Below, one piece after another: positions 9,249-18,182 of a stretch of 64,000 nt of DNA. The stretch comes from Stieleria mannarensis (GTDB lineage: Bacteria; Planctomycetota; Planctomycetia; Pirellulales; Pirellulaceae). The notes beneath the pieces are model-generated. The model did no database searches. It was not told the origin of the DNA and saw only the letters and a program-made list of their open reading frames with translations. The first letter of the stretch is position 1. Each line of letters begins with the position of its first letter. Location: NCBI RefSeq assembly GCF_014154935.1, contig NZ_JACEHH010000018.1, positions 1-64,000 on the forward strand, given 5' to 3'. Both the position numbers and the translations under genes were made by a program.

Positions 9249-9539
9249 GTGCGACGTATCTACCTGATCACCTACGACGTCTGTGAGCCCAAGCGGCTTC
9301 GCCAAACCTTCAAATGCTTGAAGAACTGGGGCGACCATCTTCAATACAGCGTCTTTGAGTGCCATCTGACGCCGACGGATTTGATCCGCTGTAAGGCCGA
9401 ACTCGCCGAGATCATTCATCACGGTGAAGACCAAGTTTTGGTCGTCGATCTGGGCAGCGCCGAAAATCGATCCGATGATCTGGTCCAAGCCATCGGCAAG
9501 CCCTACAGCGACGTGGCCGCCCCTTGCATTGTTGTGTAA
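9249..9539 (+). CDS. cas2: CRISPR-associated Cas2
   Basis: Cas2 forms the central dimer of the Cas1-Cas2 integrase that inserts new spacers. The protein starts VRRIYLITYDVCEPKRL, with the conserved first beta strand and Asp of the ferredoxin-like fold, followed by LKNWGDHLQYSVFEC typical of Cas2. The GTG at 9249 places that strand at the N-terminus and gives 96 residues, a normal size; the frame is open to 9213 but the extra residues do not look conserved. It lies 42 bases before cas4-cas1 on the same strand. Confidence 0.93.
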   Translation: MRRIYLITYDVCEPKRLRQTFKCLKNWGDHLQYSVFECHLTPTDLIRCKAELAEIIHHGEDQVLVVDLGSAENRSDDLVQAIGKPYSDVAAPCIVV

Positions 9540-9581
9540 GTCACTGGCAACTAGCCGCGCAAAACGAGTAGCTCAAACATC

Positions 9582-11492
9582 ATGATCCAGCCTCTTGACG
9601 CCAGCGACACTGAGCAACCTGCGGTCGACTACCTGCCGGCCCGAATGGTCAACGAATACGTCTACTGCCCTCGGCTCTTTTATCTGATGCACGTCGAAGG
9701 CCAGTTCGCCGACAGCTACGAAACCGTGCAAGGCCGCATCGTGCATCGACGTGTCGACGGCGGTAACGGACGGCTTGATGCACCGGAGATCGTTCCCGAA
9801 GCCGACCTGGAACCGGCGGAAATCGATATGCCACCAGAACCGCCAAAACGTCGCCGAAAGTCCAAGCACGTGCAAGCGGCGACATTGTTTGATGATGCTG
9901 ACGTCGATGACGATAACCAGGGGGACGAAATCAAAGAGGACAGCGACGACGAATCCCGATCAACCGTCCACGCTCGCAGCGTCACACTCAGCAGTGATTC
10001 ACTCGGCGTGATCGCGAAACTCGATTTGGCCGAAGCGAACGGGCAACAAGTCACCCCGATCGACTACAAACGCGGCCGACCTCGACGTGAAGCAGACGGT
10101 ACCGCGGGAGCTTGGCCGCCGGAACGTGTGCAAATCGCCTTGCAAGCGATGGTGCTTCGCGACAACGGCTACCAGTGCGACGGCGGCATGCTGTATTTCA
10201 ATGAAACACGACAGCGCGTCGACGTCCCGCTGGATGACGTCTTGATTCGACAGGCCGAACAGGCCATCAAAGGAGCGCGGGCCGTTTACGATTCTGCAAC
10301 GATCCCGCCGCCGCTGGTCGACAGTCCGAAATGCCCAAAATGTTCGCTGGCGAAAATCTGCTTACCGGACGAAACGGCTCGGTTGGTCGAAAACCGTCGG
10401 CTCAGCGAACTAGAGCCCGATCGCGAAGTCCGTGCAATCGTCACCGCCCGCGACGAGCGGCGGCCGATCTATTTGAGCACCCAAGGATTGTGGGTCGGCA
10501 AGAAAGGCGACATTTTGCAGGCCAAAGCCGATGGAAAGTTGCTGCAAGAGATCCGTTTGAACGAAGTCAACCAAGTCAACTTGTTGGGCAACGTCCAACT
10601 TTCCACGCAAGCGATGCAGACGATGCTGCGGATGGAAATCCCGGTCGCTTACTTTACGCAAAAAGGATACTTCTACGGCGTCGCCGGCGGTCTGGGCGTC
10701 AAAAACATTCTGGTCCGCCGCGAACAATTTCGACGCGCCGACGATACCGAATTCTGCTTACGACTGGCGAGGGAGTTGGTGCGTGGCAAGATTCGCAACC
10801 ACCGCACACTGCTGATGCGGAATCATCGCCAACCTTCGTCGCTCACGCTGCGCGAATTGAAACGATCCGCCGATCAGGCGTTGCGACCGGATTCGCTGGC
10901 GTCACTGCTGGGGATCGAAGGCAACGCGGCGCGATTGTACTTCGGCGACTTCGCCGGGATGTTGAAGGTCGACTGTGATGTGGAAACGTCCCCCGGGGCG
11001 GCACTTTCGGAGAAACGCCCGGCCTTCGACTTTCGCGGCCGCAATCGCCGTCCGCCTCGCGACCCGGTAAACGCGTTATTGTCGTTCGCATACGCACTCT
11101 TGACCAAAGACTGCTTGGTGGCGGCGACCAAAGTGGGGTTGGATCCCTATTTGGGATTTTACCACCAAATCAAGCCCGGCAAGCCGGCCCTGGCGCTCGA
11201 CTTGATGGAACCTTTCCGTCCGCTGATTGCGGAGTCGGCGGTGCTGTCGGCGATCAACAATCGGATGGTCACGCCGGAGCATTTCCTTGTGGCGGGGCAG
11301 TCGGTGGTGCTGACCGATACCGGACGAAAGCATTTCTTGATGGCCTACGAGAAGCGAATGGATACCACGGTGACTCACCCATTATTCGGATATCGGGTAA
11401 GCTACCGTCGGCTGCTGGAGATTCAAACTCGGTTGCTCGCCCGCCTGCTCAGCGGCGAGATCGACGACTATCCAGTCTTCGTGACTCGATAG
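9582..11492 (+). CDS. cas4-cas1: Cas4-Cas1 fusion, spacer acquisition
   Basis: Fusion of Cas4, which selects and trims prespacers at the PAM, with the Cas1 integrase. The Cas4 part (about 1-270) has iron-sulfur cysteines C29, C251, C254 and C260 and nuclease residues near H55, D148 and the IDYKRGR box (D161, K163). The Cas1 part starts near 294 (RPIYLST) and has E446 (GIEGNAARLYF), H528 (GFYHQIKPG) and D540/E543 (LALDLMEPFRP). Such fusions are characteristic of type I-G. Within Cas4, residues about 85-130 form a Lys/Arg-rich then very acidic low-complexity insertion. All key residues are present, so adaptation is likely functional. The array begins 209 bases downstream. Confidence 0.95.
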   Translation: MIQPLDASDTEQPAVDYLPARMVNEYVYCPRLFYLMHVEGQFADSYETVQGRIVHRRVDGGNGRLDAPEIVPEADLEPAEIDMPPEPPKRRRKSKHVQAATLFDDADVDDDNQGDEIKEDSDDESRSTVHARSVTLSSDSLGVIAKLDLAEANGQQVTPIDYKRGRPRREADGTAGAWPPERVQIALQAMVLRDNGYQCDGGMLYFNETRQRVDVPLDDVLIRQAEQAIKGARAVYDSATIPPPLVDSPKCPKCSLAKICLPDETARLVENRRLSELEPDREVRAIVTARDERRPIYLSTQGLWVGKKGDILQAKADGKLLQEIRLNEVNQVNLLGNVQLSTQAMQTMLRMEIPVAYFTQKGYFYGVAGGLGVKNILVRREQFRRADDTEFCLRLARELVRGKIRNHRTLLMRNHRQPSSLTLRELKRSADQALRPDSLASLLGIEGNAARLYFGDFAGMLKVDCDVETSPGAALSEKRPAFDFRGRNRRPPRDPVNALLSFAYALLTKDCLVAATKVGLDPYLGFYHQIKPGKPALALDLMEPFRPLIAESAVLSAINNRMVTPEHFLVAGQSVVLTDTGRKHFLMAYEKRMDTTVTHPLFGYRVSYRRLLEIQTRLLARLLSGEIDDYPVFVTR

Positions 11493-11701
11493 ATTGATCC
11501 CCCAGGCTCGGAATCGTGGTACGTCACGTGTGCGAGCGGTTCGGCGGTGACGAATCCCCCGCAACCGCTCGCAGTCCGGCAAATCACGGTTCCAAATGGC
11601 CCCCACGATGTCATTTTCCCACGATCGGATCCCGTCATGGCACCGACCGCTCGAAAAACGACCTTAAAATCCGCTAAAATCCCGAGCCTCCGGCCGGGGC
11701 C
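11493..11701 (+). promoter_or_regulatory. CRISPR leader region
   Basis: The 209 bases between cas4-cas1 and the first repeat are the probable leader. They contain a perfect 11-bp inverted repeat, TGCGAGCGGTT (11531-11541) with AACCGCTCGCA (11563-11573), and near the array two TAAAATCC direct repeats (about 11665-11682). The leader side is inferred from the adjacent adaptation genes and from the repeat's 3' end, ATTGAAGC, which resembles the ATTGAAAC 3' ends of other type I repeats. Confidence 0.55.
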
Positions 11702-13275
11702 CTTTCCGCGTTTATTTGAACGCGGCCTCATTGAAGCGCGGCCGATGCCAGGCACGCATTTTCCGGTGTTGCTCTTTCCGCGTTTATTTGAACGCGGCCT
11801 CATTGAAGCTCCAACGCTTCATTTCGCGCAATTTCTTCGGCCAATTGCTTTCCGCGTTTATTTGAACGCGGCCTCATTGAAGCCCGTCGACATGAGCAAT
11901 GACGCGGATTTTACCACTGGGGCTTTCCGCGTTTATTTGAACGCGGCCTCATTGAAGCGATGATGCGATGAGGTATGCGGAGGAAGGGCCTGATGGCTTT
12001 CCGCGTTTATTTGAACGCGGCCTCATTGAAGCTGGTGGGGCCGGTCTACGCGCCGGGAAGCACCGTTACCCTTTCCGCGTTTATTTGAACGCGGCCTCAT
12101 TGAAGCCCTCACCAATTGGAGTATCCAATGGCAACTGCAACGAAGCTTTCCGCGTTTATTTGAACGCGGCCTCATTGAAGCGGTGAGCATTTCTGCCGCA
12201 AGCCTGGCGGCGAGGTCCTTTCCGCGTTTATTTGAACGCGGCCTCATTGAAGCACAACCAACGCTGCCGACGGCGGCCGAGAGTCATTCTCTTTCCGCGT
12301 TTATTTGAACGCGGCCTCATTGAAGCACAAGATGCTTCGCGGGGATTCGCACCCAACAGTCCTTTCCGCGTTTATTTGAACGCGGCCTCATTGAAGCACT
12401 GCCGTCTTCGCCAAACATCACGCAGTTCGGATCTTTCCGCGTTTATTTGAACGCGGCCTCATTGAAGCCAGAGTAAACGTTGTGTCATTTTTCAACTATT
12501 TACACTTTCCGCGTTTATTTGAACGCGGCCTCATTGAAGCGATTGCTTCATTGATCCGAGCACAAACCCTGCCGGACTTTCCGCGTTTATTTGAACGCGG
12601 CCTCATTGAAGCGTTGTCCCTTGCCCAGGTCGCCGGGGAGTAGTGATTCCGCTTTCCGCGTTTATTTGAACGCGGCCTCATTGAAGCGCCGATCAGTTTA
12701 TTCGCACGTTGAAGGGTCGAGCTTACCTTTCCGCGTTTATTTGAACGCGGCCTCATTGAAGCTTGCCCTGCCACGTCTCCCGATCGTCGTCGTAACCTTT
12801 CCGCGTTTATTTGAACGCGGCCTCATTGAAGCATCGACGCGGTAGTCGGATGATGAACTGCGCCCCTTTCTTTCCGCGTTTATTTGAACGCGGCCTCATT
12901 GAAGCGTGTTTGTCGGATCCGGCATGATGTACCGCAAATCTGCTTTCCGCGTTTATTTGAACGCGGCCTCATTGAAGCCCGGCGTGCTCCAGGTCGTGCA
13001 CATGCCGCTCAACCGCCCTTTCCGCGTTTATTTGAACGCGGCCTCATTGAAGCCCAGCCTGATGTCGCCCTCATCTTCCAGCACCGACACGATCTTTCCG
13101 CGTTTATTTGAACGCGGCCTCATTGAAGCGCCCACCGCTTGTCTTCTTGCGTGGTTTCAGATTCTCCCTTTCCGCGTTTATTTGAACGCGGCCTCATTGA
13201 AGCCTTCTTGATCTTCGCCAGCATTTCGCCCACGCCCTTCTTTCCGCGTTTATTTGAACGCGGCCTCATTGAAGC
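11702..13275 (+). CRISPR. CRISPR array, 22 repeats, 36-bp unit, type I-G
   Basis: Twenty-two copies of a 36-bp repeat and 21 spacers of 34-40 bases were placed one by one, from 11702-11737 to 13240-13275. All copies read identical. The repeat runs CTTT, a 7-bp stem CCGCGTT, the loop TATTTG, the stem partner AACGCGG, then CCTCATTGAAGC. The hairpin and the ATTGAAGC end suit Cas6-type processing and rightward transcription. The last repeat is not degenerate, so the array gives no internal proof of direction. Confidence 0.98.
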
Positions 13276-13593
13276 TGAGGCGAACGCCTCGGCAGATCAC
13301 GGTGAAGGCTGGGCACCGGCCCGCGCTGACCTTTCTCATGATCATGCTGCCCCGGATCTTTCTGCCATCTCGTCTCGATTCGGCTGCACGTTTCGTTGTC
13401 GCTGGGGGCAGGGGCAACAATGGAGTGTCAAAAGATTGAGGGGGCAGAAGCGACTCCTCTAACCCGGCCCTCTCTGGCGTTTGCTTGCTGCGCATACGCC
13501 GGCTCTCTCTGAGGGAGAGAATTTAAATGAGCCGCCAAATCTTGCCGTCATACAATTGACGTCCCGAGCGGCGAGGGGGGATTCGCCTGAAGG
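13276..13593. other. Array 3' flank with dispersed repeat
   Basis: No gene. Segment 13468-13570 is a dispersed repeat that recurs at 24358-24466: both share CCCTCTCTGGCGTTTGCTTG, an inverted TTTGC...GCA/ACGCC core, AGGGAGAGAAT and a distal GACGTCCC. The part before it (about 13425-13450) has AAGATTGAGGGGGCAGAAG, which also looks like intergenic repeat sequence. Confidence 0.6.
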
Positions 13594-13733
13594 CTAGCTG
13601 GACAGCGCCACTTTGACGTAGCGACGCTCGATGCGGGCGTGGAAGACCCCGGAGATCCACCTTCTGGCGAAGGTAGCTACGTTCGACCGGCAGTTCACGG
13701 TGTTTCGTGAGCAAAGTGGCGCTGTCCAGCTAG
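13594..13733. mobile_element. 140-bp MITE-like element with 22-bp inverted ends
   Basis: The ends 13594-13615 and 13712-13733 are perfect 22-bp inverted repeats beginning CTAGCTGGACAGCGCCA. Inside lies a second, nested inverted pair (ACGTAGC/GCTACGT) enclosing a motif with GATCCACCTTCTGGCGAAGG that recurs at 35566-35631 without the outer ends. There is no coding capacity. It lies just beyond the xerC stop. Mobility is inferred; no target duplication was seen. Confidence 0.6.
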
Positions 13734-13749
13734 ACACCAACGCGCGCGT

Positions 13750-14652
13750 TTATTTGGCTCGCGGGTGCGCGCGTTCGTAGACCATTCGCAAACTGGCGGC
13801 GCTGACGTGGGTGTAAATCTGCGTGGTCGCCAGGCTTTTGTGTCCGAGTAGTTCTTGGACGCTGCGGATGTCTGCCCCCCGGTCCAACAGGTGCGTCGCG
13901 AATGAGTGACGTAGCGTGTGCGGACTGGTGCGGGAATCGAGTCCGGCCACGGCCAGGTGCTTTTCCAGCATCCGGCCGACGCTGCGGGTGGTCAGGATGT
14001 TGCCGAACCGATTGACGAACACCGGTGCCTTGCGGCCGAGGGCTTGCGTTTTATCACTGCGCCGGCGGCGCTTGGCATAGGCGTCGATGGCCTTGATGGC
14101 GAACGAACCGAGTGGGCAAATCCGTTCCTTCCGCCCCTTTCCCCGGACGCGGATGATTTGGTCGTGCGTGTCGACGTCCCCGTCTTGCAATCCGACCAGT
14201 TCGCTGACACGCAGGCCCGCCGAATACATCGTTTCCAAAATCGCGCGATCGCGCAACCCGTCGACCTTGTCACCGGGTGGAGCGAGCAGCAAACGCCCCA
14301 CTTCGTCGTCGGTCAACACGTGCGGCAGCTTGCGTTGGCGGCGAGGGTTCCGCAGCGGTTTGGCCGGGTTGCTGGACGCCAGCCCCTCGCGCATCGCGAA
14401 CTTGTAAAAGCTCCGCAGCGCCGCCAGTTTTCTCGCGATGCTCGATCGTGCGTAGTCGGCTTGCTGCAGCGCCGCTTGAAACGAGCGCAGCTCCGACGGC
14501 GAAAGCGCATCGGGATCGGGTACCCGACCGAGCGTGGCTTCGAGCCATTCGACAAAGCTGAACAGATCCTCGCGATAGGATTTGATCGTCAACTCCGACG
14601 CGTTGCGTTCGGTCACCAGGTAACGCAAGAACTGTGCGATCGCGGAATGCAT
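13750..14652 (-). CDS. xerC: Tyrosine recombinase XerC/XerD type
   Basis: Site-specific tyrosine recombinase of 300 residues, the size of chromosomal Xer proteins that resolve dimers. The N-terminal SAM-like core-binding domain spans about 1-95 and the catalytic domain 110-295. Catalytic residues are complete: R148 (AGLRVSEL), K172 (GKGRKER), H245 and R248 (HTLRHSFATHLL), H271 (LGHKSLATTQ) and Y280 (IYTH). It lies 8 bases after the small gene at 14661-14906 on the same strand, so the two are probably co-transcribed. The neighbouring CRISPR array is on the opposite strand. It could be an integrase of an element, but the standard length and lack of att-like repeats favour a housekeeping Xer. 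Confidence 0.9.
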   Translation of the reverse strand: MHSAIAQFLRYLVTERNASELTIKSYREDLFSFVEWLEATLGRVPDPDALSPSELRSFQAALQQADYARSSIARKLAALRSFYKFAMREGLASSNPAKPLRNPRRQRKLPHVLTDDEVGRLLLAPPGDKVDGLRDRAILETMYSAGLRVSELVGLQDGDVDTHDQIIRVRGKGRKERICPLGSFAIKAIDAYAKRRRRSDKTQALGRKAPVFVNRFGNILTTRSVGRMLEKHLAVAGLDSRTSPHTLRHSFATHLLDRGADIRSVQELLGHKSLATTQIYTHVSAASLRMVYERAHPRAK

Positions 14653-14660
14653 GCAGTCTC

Positions 14661-14906
14661 CTAGCTGAAGTCTTCCACCGACAGATTGTCCAGTTCGTTG
14701 TCGATCAGCATGTCGTCTTCGACCGGCACGGCGTCGCGAATCTTGCGGCTCAACATCGCGGCGTCGTACCAGGAAAAATCCAATTCCGGATTGGCGGCAA
14801 AGCGGGCGAGTTGGCGTAGGGTCTGGTCACGATTGGCATCATCGAACATGAAGATGAATTTTTCGTCGCCTTTGACCAATGCCAGAACGTTGATCTCTTT
14901 GTCCAT
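14661..14906 (-). CDS. Small conserved-looking protein upstream of xerC
   Basis: An 81-residue soluble acidic protein starting MDKEINVLALVKGDEKFIF. No known domain is recognised. It has alternating hydrophobic strands (VLALV, KFIFMF) and an Asp/Glu-rich C-terminus (PVEDDMLIDNELDNLSVED). Its stop lies 8 bases before the xerC start on the same strand, so an operon is likely. Codon use and spacing support it as real, but the function is unknown. Confidence 0.65.
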   Translation of the reverse strand: MDKEINVLALVKGDEKFIFMFDDANRDQTLRQLARFAANPELDFSWYDAAMLSRKIRDAVPVEDDMLIDNELDNLSVEDFS

Positions 14907-15744
14907 CTGCGTGGGATGCCTGCGATTGAGCGGAAGTCACGGTTGCAAAATGGGGCGGCGGGGGGAGATCGATTCCGTTCGATCTGGATGGCACCGGCCC
15001 CAGGGGGAGCTATCGGCACGCAGCGATGCGGGACTGAGCGGCGTTGGCGGGGTTCGCCTGGCAAGCGACCATTGACCGCGTTGTCGTCGCTACCAATGCC
15101 AGTGATTCCCGAAACATCCAAGGCGATACAATCGTTCAAGTCGCCGGGTTGCCGACACGTTTGCGCCCTGCAAGTGGCTGAGACGGCCGATTACGACGTA
15201 ACCCTCGCGATAGGAGGCCGTGCGTTTTTTGGGGATTCACCCACCTTGGCAGTCGCCTGATGAAAATTATGTGGCATCTGAAACTGGTGAACCGGTAATC
15301 ATTGCAAATTGCAAAATGAACAGTGCAAATTGCAAAATGATTTGAGCGACGATTCCTGGCAAATCTAAATTTTCAATGAACAATTTGAAATTTGAAATTT
15401 GCAATCGAGGGGTCCAGCGGAATCGCTGAACGTCCCCGAACCTACCCCAGCGGTCCAAGTTCCGTTGGTTTTCATCAGGCCACCCTGACAAGGAGGGTCG
15501 GTTCCTGGTGCTCGAGTGCATCCGAACCACAGGCCCCCCCCGCGCCAAACGCTCACTCCTCCGCGACCCTCCCCGGAAGGCAGGGTGAGGACGTAGACGC
15601 CTGATAGATCAGAGGTCAAGAACCGCACGACCTCGGCGGGCGGGGGGACTTCCTGAGCTCGACGACTTCGTGACAGAACGCGGTGCGTGTGGGAGCGGGC
15701 CTGGCGAGGGGGATGTGGTGGCTGCACCGGTGCGGAGATAGCAC
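14907..15744. other. Long intergenic region with repeats
   Basis: No supported gene in 838 bases. At 15295-15415 there is an AT-richer stretch of short direct repeats (GCAAATTGCAAAATGA twice, then AATTTGAAATTTGAAATTTGC). At 15515-15588 lies one member of a dispersed repeat family. The remainder shows nothing recognisable. Confidence 0.5.
15515..15588. repeat. Dispersed repeat, family shared with 57771-57847
   Basis: The segment GAGTGCATCCGAACCACAGG followed by CTCACTCCTCCGCGACCCTC and a GGAGAG-type arm matches 57771-57847 (GAGTGCCTCCGATCCACAGG, then CCACTCCTCCGCGACTCTC) closely along its length. It is intergenic in both places and codes for nothing. Confidence 0.6.
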
Positions 15745-16149
15745 CTAGTGAGGGTACACGTACAGCGGCACAACGACCGTGTTCCGGTACGGGTAGCGGC
15801 TGCTCATCATCGGAATCGAGTTCCAGTTGGGCCGCAGCGGTTCGTAGCCTGCCCACAGGTTTCGCTCCATCCGCTCCATCCGTTGTTGGGAACGATATTG
15901 CGCTCGGGCTTGGCGGATTTCGGCGGCCGTCCGCGGACCGGCCGACAGGTCGGACGAGCTGGGGACGGCGTCGACCAGGCGAGGTGCGGCGATGACATCG
16001 GCATCGTCGACGTCGGGTTTTGCGACGACGGAATCAGGCTTTGCGATTTCAGGCAACGGAAATTGGGCGGGTGCGTTGTCGGCCAGCAGGACCAAAGCGA
16101 ATGCCGCGCATGCGGTGCCGAGCAGCCCGTTTTTTAGATTGGATTTCAT
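15745..16149 (-). CDS. Small secreted protein of unknown function
   Basis: A 134-residue product starting at the ATG at 16149 (MKSNLKNGLLG), with a GGGGAAT-like ribosome site just upstream; the frame extends to 16347 but lacks a better start. Residues 1-30 are a signal peptide (hydrophobic GTACAAFALVLLA, then NAPAQ as a likely cleavage region). The mature part has an Arg/Gln/Met-rich helical stretch (RQARAQYRSQQRMERMERN) and ends in a Tyr/Val-rich tail (TVVVPLYVYPH). No family is recognised. It is monocistronic as far as the sequence shows. Confidence 0.6.
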   Translation of the reverse strand: MKSNLKNGLLGTACAAFALVLLADNAPAQFPLPEIAKPDSVVAKPDVDDADVIAAPRLVDAVPSSSDLSAGPRTAAEIRQARAQYRSQQRMERMERNLWAGYEPLRPNWNSIPMMSSRYPYRNTVVVPLYVYPH

Positions 16150-16476
16150 GGGATTCCCCAGGGTGAAATTGGAAGGGCGGGTGGGAATCGGATCGGCAGA
16201 TCGGCGCTGAGGGGTGAACGGCGGCAAAAACCTGACGCCAAATACCTTGCGAAACGGTCGGTTCATGCCGGTTATCGGGTCACCGATGGTTAATTTGCTG
16301 CCATTGGCTCGATCGGACCGAAAACTCACCCGACCGGGGATGGTCATTCCGGGCCAGTCTGCAAAGAATGTCCCATCGGAACCGAATCATCCTGCTTTAG
16401 CCCTGTGGTCTGGCCGTTACGGCGATCACGACCGGGTCCTGCCCCCCCTCTCTCACTCGATTTTCGGAGAACTCCA

Positions 16477-16677
16477 ATGAGCAACGCTTCACGAACCTTA
16501 CTTGGCACGGCCGCAGCGGCACTGATGGTGTTCTCACTCGGCTGCCAGCCGCCCAAGCCGCCGGCACCGGAGACCGCCGAGCCGGTCGCCGCGGAGACCA
16601 GCACCAGCAATACCACCAGCAACATGACGGGCAACACGACCGCGGCAAGCGAAACGCCGGTTGGTGAGACCCCGTAG
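16477..16677 (+). CDS. Small lipoprotein
   Basis: A 66-residue product with a clear lipoprotein signal: MSNASRTLLG, a hydrophobic Ala/Leu/Val segment, then the lipobox FSLGC with C23 as the lipidation site. The mature part is a Pro-rich then Thr/Asn/Ser-rich disordered tail (PPKPPAPETAEP, TSTSNTTSN). GGAG lies about 9 bases before the ATG at 16477. Short Pro/Thr lipoproteins of this kind occur in planctomycetes. No function can be proposed. Confidence 0.65.
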   Translation: MSNASRTLLGTAAAALMVFSLGCQPPKPPAPETAEPVAAETSTSNTTSNMTGNTTAASETPVGETP

Positions 16678-16982
16678 GGATCCATCCCGATCCATTTGGG
16701 GCCTTGGCAAGGCGTTTGCAGCGTCGCCGTGTTCTCTGAACTCGGCGTGCGTGAAAAAACGAGGCGATGCCCCGCGCCGACCTCGGAGAGGACGGCGACT
16801 GTCTAGCCCCCTCAAAAGCGAATCTGTGCTGGAAGACTCGTGATGCGCTGCCAATTGGTCCAATCGCCAGGCTTGACTGGTGATTCGTTCGGCGCGGTGT
16901 TGTGATAAACTGTGACGGTCGCGGCTCTCTGCGACGCCCGCCGTCGATCGTCACCCGTCACACGTCCCATCGCCCGCGCTTT
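16678..16982. other. Gap upstream of the protease operon
   Basis: No gene is seen in 305 bases. It should hold the promoter of the 16983-23193 operon, but no clear -35/-10 pair could be identified by eye. Confidence 0.4.
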
Positions 16983-18182
16983 ATGAAACGTCCCCCGTGG
17001 TTTTCCGCGATTCCGCTTGTCGCCGTTTTCGGCTGTGTCTTGTTTGCCGCCCCGTTTTCTTCGACTTGCCGGGCGGCGGTGGTGCGAATCGAATTGACCT
17101 CGGGTGACACCGTCCGCGGCCACTTCGCCGGTGTGGCGGGGACCGCGGTGCGTTTACAGGTCGATGGCGAATCCGCGCGCCGCACGGTCCCCGTGGACCA
17201 GATCGTGTCCCTGCAAGTGGCCGACGCACGTGAATCGTCGGGCGGTCCGGCCACCAGCGTCACCTTGGTCGACGGAACGTCGATCGTCGCCCGCGACGTG
17301 GCGATGGATGATGCGATGGTCACGCTTCAACCGCCGCGCCAGGCGGAACTTCGTCTGCCGATCAATCAGCTGCAATCGATCCGGTTTCGGCCCGGCGCGC
17401 CGGCCACCGACCCGCAGTGGCTGGGGTTGGTCGACAAGCCGTCGCGCAGCGATCGGATGGTGATCCGTCGCGGCAACGACCAACTCGATCCGATCGAAGG
17501 TGTCGTGGTCGGTCTGGACGCGGAAAAGTTGCTGTTCGAATTGGACGGTGACCCGATCGAAGCCCCCCGCGATCGACTCGAAGGCGTGTTCTTTCGGACC
17601 ACCCCCGTCCCCGAGTCGTCTGCGGCGGTCAAGATCACCGGGATCGACGGATCGACCTTTCTGGCGGCGCGACTGGAACCCAGTGAGGCGACCGATGCGG
17701 TGGAGATCCTGTTGCCGGGGCAAGTCCGCCACGCAATCCCGCTGGAACGGATCAAACGAATCACCTGGGCCAGCGGACAAATCTTGTTGGCCCAAACGCC
17801 AGCGGCATCGACCCGAATGTCCCCCTATCTGGCGACAAAGTTGCCTGCGGAATTGACGACCGATTGGTTCGGACCGGCGTCCCTGGGGGAGGATCTGGTG
17901 ATGGTCGCCGGCGGCGCGGCGGAGTATCGCGTCGAACCGGGATTCCAAACGCTGGCCGGAAGCGTCGGCAGGGATAAACTTGTCACTGCCGGCGGCAACG
18001 TGATCGTTCGTGTGGTCGTCGATGACAACGTGCAATGGGAACAGACGTTGACCGAATCAGAGAGCAAAGGGTTTCGCATCCCGATCGCCGGCGCCCGGCG
18101 CGTGCGATTGGAAGTCACGGCCGGCACGGACGGTGACGTCGGCGACCAGATCCGATTCCTAAAACCCAGGTTGATGAAGTGA
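16983..18182 (+). CDS. Secreted protein with NPCBM-like C-terminal domain
   Basis: A 399-residue product from the ATG at 16983; the frame is open to a GTG at 16902 but the signal peptide begins at MKRPPWFSAIPLV. After the signal (to about residue 33, CRAAVV) come repeated beta-rich modules with the pattern VDGTSIVARDV, resembling the small Sm-like repeats seen in many planctomycete secreted proteins. The last 110 residues (from TDWFGPASLGED) look like an NPCBM/NEW2 carbohydrate-binding-type beta sandwich. It ends by overlapping the start of the HtrA gene by 4 bases, so the proteins are made together. A role in envelope substrate binding for the proteases is inference. Confidence 0.65.
   Translation: MKRPPWFSAIPLVAVFGCVLFAAPFSSTCRAAVVRIELTSGDTVRGHFAGVAGTAVRLQVDGESARRTVPVDQIVSLQVADARESSGGPATSVTLVDGTSIVARDVAMDDAMVTLQPPRQAELRLPINQLQSIRFRPGAPATDPQWLGLVDKPSRSDRMVIRRGNDQLDPIEGVVVGLDAEKLLFELDGDPIEAPRDRLEGVFFRTTPVPESSAAVKITGIDGSTFLAARLEPSEATDAVEILLPGQVRHAIPLERIKRITWASGQILLAQTPAASTRMSPYLATKLPAELTTDWFGPASLGEDLVMVAGGAAEYRVEPGFQTLAGSVGRDKLVTAGGNVIVRVVVDDNVQWEQTLTESESKGFRIPIAGARRVRLEVTAGTDGDVGDQIRFLKPRLMK

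Noticed and set aside
11547..13211. Open frames across the CRISPR array with repeated FPRLFERGLIEA or FRVYLNAASLK peptides
   Set aside because: They are translations of the 36-bp repeat, which has no stop in several frames. The periodic repeats and unrelated spacers show an array, not a gene.
13741..13763. Repeat-like GCGCGTTTATTTGGCTCGCGG near the xerC end
   Set aside because: It shares CGCGTTTATTTG with the array repeat, but covers the xerC stop codon, lacks the ATTGAAGC end and the stem arms do not match. Probably chance.
15365..15856. 163-codon minus-strand frame in the long intergenic region
   Set aside because: It runs through dispersed repeat sequence and overlaps the secreted-protein gene; composition is not protein-like.
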